Origin: a virus
Virus record (IMG/VR): IMGVR_UViG_3300005581_000073
Span: 1-33,243 of that record
Reading direction: 5' to 3' (one strand)
Length of the DNA: 33,243 nt
In this document: piece by piece, positions 22,588 to 29,613 of the stretch
Numbering within the stretch: the first letter of the stretch is position 1
How the letters are laid out: each line of letters opens with the position of its first letter
The notes under the pieces: model-generated
What the model saw: only the letters and a program-made list of their open reading frames with translations
What the model was told of the DNA's origin: nothing
The model's database searches: none
Position numbers and translations under genes: made by a program

Positions 22588-22600
22588 CCACTTAAAAACT

Positions 22601-22616
22601 GGTATAATTTCATAGT
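22601..22616 (+). promoter_or_regulatory. Extended -10 (TGG-TATAAT) with overlapping ATTTCATAGT motif
   Basis: TGG-TATAAT (22600-22608) is a near-consensus extended -10. The decamer ATTTCATAGT starts within it (22607-22616), and TACTTT follows at 22620. GGGA precedes the ATG at 22636. This is the third occurrence of the decamer close to a start codon. Confidence 0.55.
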
Positions 22617-22635
22617 CACTACTTTAGGGAAGACT

Positions 22636-25600
22636 ATGAAGAAATTCGCAAGCTTAACAAGATTGCTTATATTTATTCCTGTTTTGTTTTTTGGGCTTAG
22701 TAGCCCTCCTGCTAAAGCCTCAACCATTACGGACACCTTTGACAACCTAGATGGTTGGACTATTAATAGCGGGAATCCAATTGCTAACGGATCACTACGA
22801 TTCACTTACTTCTACAGTTCAGTTACAAAAACAATTTCGGTTCCAGGGGCGGGAACCCTTACGGCGTCCATAGATGTAGACAACTCCGAAACAAACTGCA
22901 TAGGAAACTGCACTCCAGTTCCCGACACATACGCATTCCATCTAGGTGACGCACACATAGATTCCTCAACTGCCCATGCAGTAACTAGGCTAACCCAAAG
23001 CGTGACTACGACTAGTGCTGGTGATGTAGTGCTCTACCTTGGCGGTATTGACAACGGGTTCTGGGGTGGACATTACGGACCTGTTATGGACAACCTGTCT
23101 TACGAGTTTGTCCCTGCAGCCCCGGTTGCGACTGGATATCCAGCAGATCAGAACTGGGAAGCCGTCACTTACGGGGATGGAAAATTTGTTGCTGTCGCCT
23201 CGTCTGGCGACGGTAATCGCGTTATGACATCAACAAATGGCAACTATTGGGTTTCAAGAACTTCTGCTTCTAATAGCAACTGGCAAGGAATTACATACGC
23301 CGATAGTCAATTCGTTGCCGTCGGATCAAATGCGGTAATGACATCTCCTGACGGAATTACATGGACATCAAGAACTGCACCAACAGGAGAATGGCAAGCA
23401 ATCACAAACTGCGGTGGTCTTTTTGTTGCTACTGCAACATGGGGAAACAACTATATTATGTCCTCGCCCGACGGAATTGATTGGACGGTTCGCTCCCCAT
23501 CTACCGCATGGTCACACGATGCAGTCGCTTGTAGCGCAACAGTTCCACGGTTTGTTTCTGTATCAATGTTTGGTAGGGGCTGGTCTTCTGCTAATGGCAC
23601 CACTGGTTGGTCAACACAAAACCCTGGTGCAATAGTAGATATCCGAACAGTTGCGTTTGGCAACGGTCGTTTCTCATGGCTTGAGTACAGCACGAATACG
23701 GGAAACAGATACGGCGGTTACTCCACAAATGGAGTCAACTGGTCTGCTGGTTTTACCCCAGCTAACCAGTGGAAATACATTACATATGGTGGAAACAAGT
23801 TTATTGCCGTAGCAGAAGGTGGAGTTAATTCACGCTCTGCTTATTCAACAGACGGCGCGAACTGGACAGTTGGTTCTGGGGTTCCAAACAACTCATGGCA
23901 AGGTGTTGCTTATGGTGCAGGAAAGTATGTTGCTGTAGCAAACTCTGGCACAGGAAACAGAGTAATGACGTCCTCTGATGGGCAATCATGGGAAAGTCTT
24001 TCTGTTGCTTATTTCAACGCTGTGCAGAACTTAACTGCGGTAGCGAACGAAGACGGAAGCGTAACTCTTAATTGGGACGCACCAGAAGCAAGCAACACTG
24101 AAATATATGGATACTCAGTGAATTTTGTTGACTACGACGATGGCGTTGAGCGTGGTGGTTGGGGTGTTTGGACAACTGCTGCGAACACTGGTTATTTGCT
24201 TAGTCATGGAATGTTTGATGGAGGCAACCCAGTAACAACTGGATATGGATCTGTTCGTTTTAAGGTCTACGCAATGAATGGGCCATGTGCTGGAGTCGGT
24301 AGCGGTTCTTGTTTATATGGTCCTAGTACGAGCGCGGATGCGATTGTTTTGGAACCAACTGTACCTACTACGACTACTAGTACTACCAGTACGACAAGTA
24401 CATCATTACCGCCCACAACGACCACAAGCATAATAGTAATTTCACCTATTAATAATACAACAACTACTACCGAGCCAGTGGTTGTTCTTCCTCCAACAGA
24501 CAACACCACTGTCTCGATTCCCGAGTTAGACCCAACTCCAGTTTTAACTCCAGAACTAGAAACAACAGTTACAACAATTTCGCCAACTACTACAACTCTT
24601 ATTGAAAAAATATTTGACACACCAGTGGAGGTAACCCCAGTTGAGACACCCGCGAGCGAAGGTAACACCGAAGGCGATGGACCCGCCACCTCGATACCAC
24701 AATATGCCCCAGAACAAGAGACAACAACACAAACGGATGAACCGCCGGTAGTTGTTCCAGAAGCGGTACAAGACGCAGCAGATGCTGCTGTTGAAGACAT
24801 TTTTGACGGCCCTATGTCTAATGCAGGACTTGCAAATGCCGTAGATGATTTAGTCGCAGACGCCGAGACCCCAGAACAACTGACAGCAGTTGTTAATTCT
24901 CTTCTTGATCAAGAACTAACGGATACCCAGTTTGCGACCGTTATTGATTCAGTTTTCTCTGAGCCTTTAACAGACGAGAACTTTGCTGCTGCCGTAGACA
25001 CTGTGTTTGAAGACCCAACTCAACTGTCTGATGCCCAGTTTGAAGATGCCGTTACTGCCGTCTTTGATGGTCCATTGTCTGATGCTCAGTTTGAAGACGC
25101 GGTAGAAGCCGTCTTTGAAAACACTAAGACCCTTAGCGATGAGCAGTTTGACGCTGCGGTGCAGGCAGTCTTTGACGAGCCACTTACTACGGAACAATTC
25201 ACCGAAGCTCTTAGTGCCGTCTTTGACGAGCCAATCACTGACGAGAAGTTTGATGCAATCATTGATGCGGTTTTGGATGAGCCACTTACTGAAGAGCAGT
25301 TTGAAGAACTGGTTAATGTCCTGGAATCAGAAACAGTTACAGAAGAACAGGTTGCGGCCGCAGTTGATTCGGTTATTGAAAATGGCGTTACCGAAGACCA
25401 AGCAACGGATCTTGCTACTAGCGCAAAAGTCTTGGAGAGCATTGACGGCGACCAAGCCACAGAAATCTTTGACGCAGTTGAGATAACTAATGTCACCCCA
25501 GAAGAAGCAGCACAACTTGTAGAGGCAGTTCAGAATGCCCCAACCGAAGTTAGAGAATCAATGGAATCTGAAATTAACGTCTTCTCGGGCCCGATTGACA

Positions 25601-25707
25601 CATACGTGCCTATCGGTAGTTCCATTCCTGTCTCCACAAGAAGAGTGCTTATAGCAATGGCCGCATGCGCAATGGTTGCTCCTGTTTCAATTAGGCGCAC
25701 CTTGTAA
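22636..25707 (+). CDS. Large secreted modular surface protein of actinobacterial type
   Basis: 1023 residues. Residues 1-28 are a signal peptide (M-K-K-F ... L-L-I-F-I-P-V-L-F-F-G-L, cut near A-K-A-S). Then come a beta-rich domain to about 160 and, from about 166 to 455, repeats of W-x-x-x-x-Y-G-x-G-x-F-V-A-V and M-T-S-x-D-G that form a beta-propeller-like region. A fibronectin-III-like domain spans about 462-575 (S-V-T-L-N-W-D-A-P). A Thr/Pro linker with T-T-T-T-S runs from about 575 to 715. About 9-11 short helical repeats around 725-930 (L-S-D-A-Q-F-E-D-A-V) are followed by a C-terminal hydrophobic anchor ending R-R-T-L. This layout is like surface proteins of aquatic actinobacteria and unusual in a phage. 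It could be a host-derived gene, displayed on infected cells or made before lysis; the role is unknown. Confidence 0.72.
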   Translation: MKKFASLTRLLIFIPVLFFGLSSPPAKASTITDTFDNLDGWTINSGNPIANGSLRFTYFYSSVTKTISVPGAGTLTASIDVDNSETNCIGNCTPVPDTYAFHLGDAHIDSSTAHAVTRLTQSVTTTSAGDVVLYLGGIDNGFWGGHYGPVMDNLSYEFVPAAPVATGYPADQNWEAVTYGDGKFVAVASSGDGNRVMTSTNGNYWVSRTSASNSNWQGITYADSQFVAVGSNAVMTSPDGITWTSRTAPTGEWQAITNCGGLFVATATWGNNYIMSSPDGIDWTVRSPSTAWSHDAVACSATVPRFVSVSMFGRGWSSANGTTGWSTQNPGAIVDIRTVAFGNGRFSWLEYSTNTGNRYGGYSTNGVNWSAGFTPANQWKYITYGGNKFIAVAEGGVNSRSAYSTDGANWTVGSGVPNNSWQGVAYGAGKYVAVANSGTGNRVMTSSDGQSWESLSVAYFNAVQNLTAVANEDGSVTLNWDAPEASNTEIYGYSVNFVDYDDGVERGGWGVWTTAANTGYLLSHGMFDGGNPVTTGYGSVRFKVYAMNGPCAGVGSGSCLYGPSTSADAIVLEPTVPTTTTSTTSTTSTSLPPTTTTSIIVISPINNTTTTTEPVVVLPPTDNTTVSIPELDPTPVLTPELETTVTTISPTTTTLIEKIFDTPVEVTPVETPASEGNTEGDGPATSIPQYAPEQETTTQTDEPPVVVPEAVQDAADAAVEDIFDGPMSNAGLANAVDDLVADAETPEQLTAVVNSLLDQELTDTQFATVIDSVFSEPLTDENFAAAVDTVFEDPTQLSDAQFEDAVTAVFDGPLSDAQFEDAVEAVFENTKTLSDEQFDAAVQAVFDEPLTTEQFTEALSAVFDEPITDEKFDAIIDAVLDEPLTEEQFEELVNVLESETVTEEQVAAAVDSVIENGVTEDQATDLATSAKVLESIDGDQATEIFDAVEITNVTPEEAAQLVEAVQNAPTEVRESMESEINVFSGPIDTYVPIGSSIPVSTRRVLIAMAACAMVAPVSIRRTL
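24870..25430 (+). repeat. Tandem 17-19 residue acidic helical repeats
   Basis: In-frame repeats inside the large secreted protein, with the consensus (L/I)-(S/T)-(D/E)-x-Q-F-x-x-A-V-x-A-V-F-(D/E). The DNA copies diverge at third positions. They probably form a helical spacer between the Thr-rich linker and the C-terminal anchor. Confidence 0.7.
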
Positions 25708-25713
25708 TTAAAA

Positions 25714-25722
25714 TGATACAAT
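25714..25722 (+). promoter_or_regulatory. Extended -10 (TGA-TACAAT) before the lysis block
   Basis: TGA-TACAAT lies 32 bases before the ATG at 25755. A short inverted repeat ACAAT (25718-25722) / ATTGT (25727-25731) overlaps it and could be an operator. No -35 box is seen. The run of genes from 25755 to 26778 (two holin-like proteins and the endolysin) may depend on it. Confidence 0.4.
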
Positions 25723-25754
25723 ATGTATTGTCCCTATGCATTTAATGAGGTTGC

Positions 25755-25925
25755 ATGTTTAGTCATTTAAGAGATGAACTGGTAGCTACGATTTGGACCC
25801 TTGCTGGCACAGCATTGGTTCTAATTACCCTGAGTGGGGACACTCAAAAAAAGGGATTACTCATTTCGGGTGGTGCCTTTGTGCTTCACGTGTTCGGGTT
25901 GATGTTCACAAAAAGCGAAGAATAA
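25755..25925 (+). CDS. Holin-like two-helix membrane protein (56 residues)
   Basis: Short gene starting at ATG 25755 after a GAGG site. Product: a charged N-terminus (M-F-S-H-L-R-D-E-L), a first hydrophobic segment (A-T-I-W-T-L-A-G-T-A-L-V-L-I-T-L), a short polar turn with G-D-T-Q-K-K-G, a second segment (L-L-I-S-G-G-A-F-V-L-H-V-F-G-L-M-F), and the tail T-K-S-E-E. Two helices with a short loop and a charged tail fit small class II holins. It lies just ahead of a second holin-like gene and the endolysin, which supports a lysis role; the role is inferred. Confidence 0.62.
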   Translation: MFSHLRDELVATIWTLAGTALVLITLSGDTQKKGLLISGGAFVLHVFGLMFTKSEE

Positions 25926-25949
25926 AAACACTTTAATTAGTAACGGACG

Positions 25950-26207
25950 ATGAAAAACATGGCAATGATTAAAAACATTTTACTTAGAATTATCGCAGTC
26001 TTTGCTGCGTCAGGTCTTGGCGTCATAGGAGCCGGAGCAATAGCGGGAATCCCTCTCTGGAAAGCATGCTTTATGGCGGGCATGGCGGGCGTTGCCACAG
26101 TCGTAGAAGGGCTTTCACGAGCATTCCTTGATGACGGCAAGATAGACGCCTCAGAAATAAACGACGTATTTGCCAAGGTTGACAAAAAGAAAGCTGCTGC
26201 GCAATAG
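25950..26207 (+). CDS. Second holin-like membrane protein
   Basis: 85 residues. ATG at 25950 is the first of two in-frame options (the second is three codons later); the ribosome-binding site is weak. Hydrophobic segments: I-L-L-R-I-I-A-V-F-A-A-S-G-L-G-V-I-G-A-G-A-I-A-G and C-F-M-A-G-M-A-G-V-A-T-V-V. After these comes F-L-D-D-G-K-I-D-A-S-E-I-N-D-V-F, the charged 'D-G-k-l-t-.-e-E-i' end seen in phage holins of the r1t-like group. The N-terminus is basic. It stands between the 56-residue protein and the endolysin gene, so the two may act as holin and antiholin. Confidence 0.65.
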   Translation: MKNMAMIKNILLRIIAVFAASGLGVIGAGAIAGIPLWKACFMAGMAGVATVVEGLSRAFLDDGKIDASEINDVFAKVDKKKAAAQ

Positions 26208-26216
26208 GTTCTACTG

Positions 26217-26222
26217 TATAAT
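26217..26222 (+). promoter_or_regulatory. TATAAT box before the endolysin gene
   Basis: TG-TATAAT (26215-26222) stands 28 bases before the GTG at 26251, and an excellent AGGAGG ribosome-binding site follows. There is no clear -35 box. A separate promoter for the endolysin is plausible. Confidence 0.4.
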
Positions 26223-26250
26223 ATAGTTATCCAATTAGGAGGACTTTATC

Positions 26251-26778
26251 GTGGCACGTAAGTACAGCTATTATCCCGCATTTGACGGTAAGGGCGCACA
26301 GCCTGGCACGGAAAAATTAAACGCACTTTGTGCGGCACGTTGGAAAACCCGCAATCTGGGGATTTATTCCGCACGTCTTATGCGCAACTCCCACACAGAG
26401 GGTAAGAAAATTGGCGATCCAGGCATGGAAAAGTGGCTATCAGTTCACGCAACTGGGGCTGCCATAGACATCGGATATACGGATCGCAAGGTTGGCGTAG
26501 CAATGTGGGATTGGTTCTTGGCCAACACCGCAGCTCTCGGTATTGAAGAAATTCACGACTATGCCTTTGATGCAAATGCAAAAGACAAGAACAAAGGCTT
26601 CGGAAGAGGCTTCCGCTGCAGCCGCGGCGAAGGGGCTAAGGGCGTAAAAATTTTCACCGCCGATGACAATGCCGGAAGTTTCGGCGGCCTTTGGTTGCAC
26701 GTAGAGCTTTCTCCAGAAATGGCAAAAGACGCAGCTAAATTTGAAGCTGCCTGGCGTGCCCTTCCAAAGCCTGCATAA
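26251..26778 (+). CDS. M15-type peptidase endolysin (D-Ala-D-Ala or L-Ala-D-Glu type)
   Basis: 175 residues starting at GTG, with a near-perfect AGGAGG nine bases before. The zinc-peptidase motif S64-V-H66-A-T-G-A-A-I-D73 is the S-x-H-x-x-G-x-A-x-D pattern of the M15 family, and W149-L-H150-V-E152 supplies the third ligand and catalytic Glu region. No cell-wall-binding domain or signal peptide is visible; single-domain endolysins depend on a holin. It would cut peptidoglycan peptides at the end of infection. It follows two holin-like genes with its own TATAAT box. Exact cleavage specificity cannot be decided. Confidence 0.85.
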   Translation: MARKYSYYPAFDGKGAQPGTEKLNALCAARWKTRNLGIYSARLMRNSHTEGKKIGDPGMEKWLSVHATGAAIDIGYTDRKVGVAMWDWFLANTAALGIEEIHDYAFDANAKDKNKGFGRGFRCSRGEGAKGVKIFTADDNAGSFGGLWLHVELSPEMAKDAAKFEAAWRALPKPA

Positions 26779-26858
26779 ATAAAACATTTATCTTGTTGTC
26801 TGGGTACCACCCAAAAAATAAGATTTATCGGAATTAGCCTAATAAACAACGCCTAAAG

Positions 26859-26867
26859 TGCTACTTT
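26859..26867 (+). promoter_or_regulatory. Extended -10 (TGC-TACTTT), probable leaderless start for the gene at 26874
   Basis: TGC (26859-26861) and TACTTT (26862-26867) lie six bases before the ATG at 26874, and no ribosome-binding site is present. This fits a leaderless message. The -35 region has no match to TTGACA. Confidence 0.45.
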
Positions 26868-26873
26868 ACTTGT

Positions 26874-27212
26874 ATGACTGCTCAAACCGATGAACTCATA
26901 TGGCATAAAGATGGCCACAAAATTGAGTTATTGATCCAAAAATCAACTCTTTTGATTGTTAATGTGCACTGCCCTTTTCAAGGTACCGAAGATGCCCCAT
27001 GTAGTCACTGGGAAACTTCATGTGTGGTTAAGTGGTTTATTGACATATACGCCTTTGAATGCAATGTCGGGGTGTGTGTGCCTCAGAAAGAGTTAGAAAT
27101 TGCTTGGTCTTTCGCCGGCTCTAAGGAAAAAGACATTGCTCAGTGTCAGGTGTGGTTCATTCCTACCGAAGATGAGGCTTTTGCTGCTTGGCTTGTCACT
27201 CAGGTTGAGTAA
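26874..27212 (+). CDS. Unknown Cys-containing protein, probably leaderless
   Basis: 112 residues with a mixed strand/helix pattern. It starts M-T-A-Q-T-D-E-L-I-W-H-K-D-G-H and contains V-N-V-H-C-P-F-Q-G-T-E-D-A-P-C-S-H-W-E, V-V-K-W-F-I-D-I-Y-A-F-E-C-N-V-G-V-C and Q-C-Q-V-W-F-I-P. Six Cys and several His/Trp might bind a metal, but the spacing does not match a named zinc finger. No family recognised. It is the only plus-strand gene between the endolysin and the early-type genes, and its 3' end overlaps the convergent regulator gene by 17 bases. Confidence 0.55.
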   Translation: MTAQTDELIWHKDGHKIELLIQKSTLLIVNVHCPFQGTEDAPCSHWETSCVVKWFIDIYAFECNVGVCVPQKELEIAWSFAGSKEKDIAQCQVWFIPTEDEAFAAWLVTQVE

Positions 27213-27645
27213 TTATCTTACTGATAAAGGAAATTAAGCGCCGTATATCGCTGTGGTTTTCGGCGTTTTCAAAGACTATTGAGTATTCAAACCGACCGTT
27301 GACTTTTGTTCTTGCTATGAGGTCTTCTGACTGAAGCTTTGTAATTGCTTTAGTGATGTTTGTTTCAGTAACCCCAAGGAATACAGACATTTCTCTTACT
27401 GTTAGTCCTGGTCTTTCAATCAGCAGAATCAACACTCTTCCGTATGGGGTGAGTAGTGACACTATGTTTTGAGGCATATATGAAATTATGTTCTGCTCGT
27501 CAAGAGATGTAAGAATATTCTCAACCAACAGTTTCACATCTGCCGTGTCGCCAATAACCGACCTCACTGTGTTCTCAAGAGGTGTTCTTAAAACATGATC
27601 GCGCTTTGACTGATGACGAGATTGTTTTGGTTTGGGTCTAGACAC
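27196..27645 (-). CDS. Winged-helix (MarR-like) transcriptional regulator
   Basis: 149 residues on the minus strand, GTG start at 27645. The N-terminal 30 residues are basic (R-P-K-P-K-Q-S-R-H-Q-S-K-R-D). The middle to C-terminal region has the winged-helix order: helix Y-G-R-V-L-I-L-L-I-E-R, P-G-L-T-V-R-E-M-S-V-F-L-G-V as second helix and turn, T-E-T-N-I-T-K-A-I-T-K-L as recognition helix, then L-I-A-R-T-K-V-N-G-R-F-E-Y-S-I as wing. The start sits three bases from a perfect 8-bp palindrome shared with the divergent operon, as in autoregulated MarR-type repressors. It converges with, and overlaps by 17 bases, the gene at 26874. Its effector ligand is unknown. Confidence 0.75.
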   Translation of the reverse strand: MSRPKPKQSRHQSKRDHVLRTPLENTVRSVIGDTADVKLLVENILTSLDEQNIISYMPQNIVSLLTPYGRVLILLIERPGLTVREMSVFLGVTETNITKAITKLQSEDLIARTKVNGRFEYSIVFENAENHSDIRRLISFISKIITQPE

Positions 27646-27667
27646 GAGACTTACTGTACTCTATAGT
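27639..27667 (+). promoter_or_regulatory. Promoter of the operon at 27711 (TAGACA - 17 - TATAGT)
   Basis: TAGACA (27639-27644), a 17-base spacer and TATAGT (27662-27667) fit a sigma-70-type promoter. The palindrome at 27648-27672 lies across the spacer and -10 box, so bound repressor would block it. GGAG precedes the ATG at 27711. Confidence 0.55.
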
Positions 27668-27672
27668 AAGTC
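27648..27672. promoter_or_regulatory. Palindromic operator between the regulator and the phosphoesterase operon
   Basis: GACTTACT (27648-27655) and AGTAAGTC (27665-27672) are perfect 8-base inverted arms around a 9-base centre. The site lies between the regulator GTG (27645, minus) and the operon start at 27711 (plus), and covers the spacer and -10 box of the plus-strand promoter. A dimeric winged-helix protein encoded next door would fit it. Confidence 0.65.
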
Positions 27673-27710
27673 AAGTTAGCAAACAAACTGCACTACAAAA
27701 ATGGAGTCAC

Positions 27711-27950
27711 ATGTCAGAACTGTCCGAAAGACTAAAAACAATTTCGTCTGGTTCAAAAACCCCCTGTCCTTTGGGGAAGATACTTTTAGATCTTGATAAA
27801 GAAACATCAGAAGCGCTTCAACTTGCTTTGGAAAGCAGAGTAGCAACAAGAATAATTCATCTTGAACTATCTGGTGCTGGCATGAAAATTGGAAGAGACA
27901 CAATAACTCAACACCGCAATGGTTGGTGCAGATGCGGAAAGGGTCAGTAA
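27711..27950 (+). CDS. Small phage DNA-binding-like protein, start of the operator-controlled operon
   Basis: 79 residues. GGAG lies eight bases before the ATG. The sequence has C-P-L-G-K-I-L-L-D-L-D at residues 19-29, helices (E-A-L-Q-L-A-L-E-S), then I-H-L-E-L-S-G-A-G-M-K-I-G-R-D-T-I-T-Q-H-R and the C-R-C-G-K-G end. The 'L-...-G-..-I-.-R-.-T-I-..-H-R' section looks like a helix-turn-helix, and the paired Cys at the end may hold a metal. I recall similar small early proteins in phages, without a proven role. It ends in a one-base overlap with the phosphoesterase start. Confidence 0.6.
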   Translation: MSELSERLKTISSGSKTPCPLGKILLDLDKETSEALQLALESRVATRIIHLELSGAGMKIGRDTITQHRNGWCRCGKGQ

Positions 27951-29146
27951 TGACTACAAACAAAAAAACACCCGGACTATCAAATCGTCTCACAGAAGCC
28001 GCTGGAAGTATCAACAAAAAAGAAGCTAACGCTAAACTTCTTGGTTCAATTGCAGAAATGCTAGAACGTAAAAATATTGATATCACCGAAATCGGAGATA
28101 TTAAACGTGTTTCTCTTTATCAATCAATGATTAAAGATGACCAAGGCGAAGCGCAAATTCACGACCTTGCCGCAATTCAATTTTCACCAAAATGGGAGTC
28201 TGGTCCAGAGTGGCCCGTTGTACAGCAAGGGAAACCAGTACAACTACAAAAGACAACGACAAAACCCAAAACAGCAACAGACTTCAAAACGTGCATTGTG
28301 GTACCCGATATACAGTTCGGTTTCTTTAGAAACAAGAACGGTGAACTAGAACCAACACACGACGATGCGGCAATTGCAATTTTGTTAGCAATGATTAAAG
28401 ACGTAAAGCCGGATTTGATTGCCTGTGTTGGTGACAACCTTGACCTTCCAGAAATGGGCAAGTACATCAACTATCCGTCGTATGCACAAACAACACAAGC
28501 ATCAATTGACCGAGCAACAATGTTCTGCGCTCAAATGCGAGACGCTGCACCACACGCACGGATTGTTTGGCTTGCCGGAAACCACGAAGAAAGAATGCCG
28601 AAGTATCTAGTTCAAAACGCTGGAGCGGCATATGGATTGAGAAAAGGAATGACACCAGAGTCATGGCCTGTTCTTTCAGTTCCATATCTTTGCCGTATGG
28701 AAGATTACGGTGTTGAGTACAAGCCTGGATATCCAGCAGCTGACCTTTGGATTAATAAAAAGTTAAAAATTATTCATGGTGACAGAGTTAAGTCCAACGG
28801 CTCTACTGCACATGTATATTTGAATGCAGAGAAAGTATCGGTTATTTATGGGCACATCCACCGCATTGAAACGGCGTTTAAAACACGCGAAGACTACGAT
28901 GGTGCTAGGACAATCATGGCTGCATCTCCTGGGTGTCTTGCTCGTATTGATGGTGCTATTCCTTCTACCCGAGGTGGGGTAGACCTAGACGGTCGTCCTT
29001 TAACACGTTTTGAAAACTGGCAACAAGGCATTGGTGTAATCACCTATGAAGAAACCGGTGATCACAAGTTCTCATATGAAGTTGCAACTATCTATAACGG
29101 ATGGTGTATGTATCGTGGCAAAGAATACATCGCTGAAAGAAGCTAA
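27950..29146 (+). CDS. Metallophosphoesterase family protein
   Basis: 398 residues from the ATG at 27950 that overlaps the previous stop (TAATG); an in-frame start at 27923 would overlap by 28 bases and is less likely. Calcineurin-like motifs in order: P-D120-I-Q122, G-D162-N-L-D, G-N211-H212-E-E-R, H276-G-D and G-H302-I-H304-R. The first motif is usually D-x-H; here the position is Gln, as also seen in some phage members. The N-terminal 110 residues form an extra region with no match. Such enzymes hydrolyse phosphodiesters or phosphates with two metal ions. The gene sits in the operator-controlled early-type operon. Substrate (nucleic acid, signal nucleotide) not known. Confidence 0.82.
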   Translation: MTTNKKTPGLSNRLTEAAGSINKKEANAKLLGSIAEMLERKNIDITEIGDIKRVSLYQSMIKDDQGEAQIHDLAAIQFSPKWESGPEWPVVQQGKPVQLQKTTTKPKTATDFKTCIVVPDIQFGFFRNKNGELEPTHDDAAIAILLAMIKDVKPDLIACVGDNLDLPEMGKYINYPSYAQTTQASIDRATMFCAQMRDAAPHARIVWLAGNHEERMPKYLVQNAGAAYGLRKGMTPESWPVLSVPYLCRMEDYGVEYKPGYPAADLWINKKLKIIHGDRVKSNGSTAHVYLNAEKVSVIYGHIHRIETAFKTREDYDGARTIMAASPGCLARIDGAIPSTRGGVDLDGRPLTRFENWQQGIGVITYEETGDHKFSYEVATIYNGWCMYRGKEYIAERS

Positions 29147-29410
29147 ATGTCCTTGAGGCGCAAATCAAAGCAGAAAACAGATGTTGATCTGTTGGATGAA
29201 ATAAAGTATTTGACTTCCGAGTTGAGAATCATGTCTTCAATGTGTCTTGAAGAAACAGCCCTTGCTGACCTCATGCATCAAACCATTGTCAATATTTTAA
29301 ACAAACTGCCTGTTGATTGGCGCATGGAAATACTTCCTGAAATTAAACACGCTGTTCTTTATTACGAAAACCGTAGAGATGGAGAAGAAGACGACCCAGA
29401 TGATTGGTAG
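29147..29410 (+). CDS. Small acidic/charged hypothetical protein
   Basis: 87 residues, ATG immediately after the phosphoesterase stop. It starts basic (M-S-L-R-R-K-S-K-Q-K), continues with helices (L-L-D-E-I-K-Y-L-T-S-E-L-R-I-M) and ends strongly acidic (D-G-E-E-D-D-P-D-D-W). No recognised motif. Its place as third gene in the operator-controlled run suggests a helper to the phosphoesterase or an early function. Coding status supported by exact spacing and codon-like composition. Confidence 0.55.
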   Translation: MSLRRKSKQKTDVDLLDEIKYLTSELRIMSSMCLEETALADLMHQTIVNILNKLPVDWRMEILPEIKHAVLYYENRRDGEEDDPDDW

Positions 29411-29424
29411 TCAATACCGACTAT

Positions 29425-29595
29425 CTATTTTTTGGTTTTCTTATCTATGGTTTTAGATTCAAGAAACTCATCAAGCGCTTGCCTTATAATGGAACCGCGC
29501 GAGAGTTTAAGTTGATCTGCGATTGAATCAAGTTTTTCTGCCCGTTCCCGGGAAATGTGGATTACTAGTTTCTCAAAATCTTTATTTTCAGACAT
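29425..29595 (-). CDS. Ribbon-helix-helix (CopG-like) DNA-binding protein
   Basis: 56 residues from the ATG at 29595, with AGAGG ahead of it; longer in-frame starts would run into the tRNA gene and are rejected. Pattern: a short N-terminal strand (K-L-V-I-H-I-S), then helix R-A-E-K-L-D-S-I-A-D-Q-L, turn K-L-S-R-G-S, then helix I-I-R-Q-A-L-D-E-F-L. This is the canonical RHH/CopG layout. RHH proteins are dimeric repressors or antitoxin-like regulators; no partner toxin is next to it. It lies just downstream of a tRNA-Arg gene and may be cotranscribed with it. Confidence 0.75.
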   Translation of the reverse strand: MSENKDFEKLVIHISRERAEKLDSIADQLKLSRGSIIRQALDEFLESKTIDKKTKK

Positions 29596-29613
29596 TTTGC
29601 CTCTTTGTTGTAG

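Noticed and set aside
24267-24800. 177-residue antisense frame rich in Val, Gly and Ser
   Set aside because: It is the complement of the Thr-rich linker of the secreted protein; no ribosome-binding site or promoter supports it.
26801-26813. TGGGT-ACC-ACCCA hairpin after the endolysin as a terminator
   Set aside because: It is followed by A bases, not T bases, on the plus strand, and the T-run on the minus strand comes before the stem; only a weak hairpin remains.
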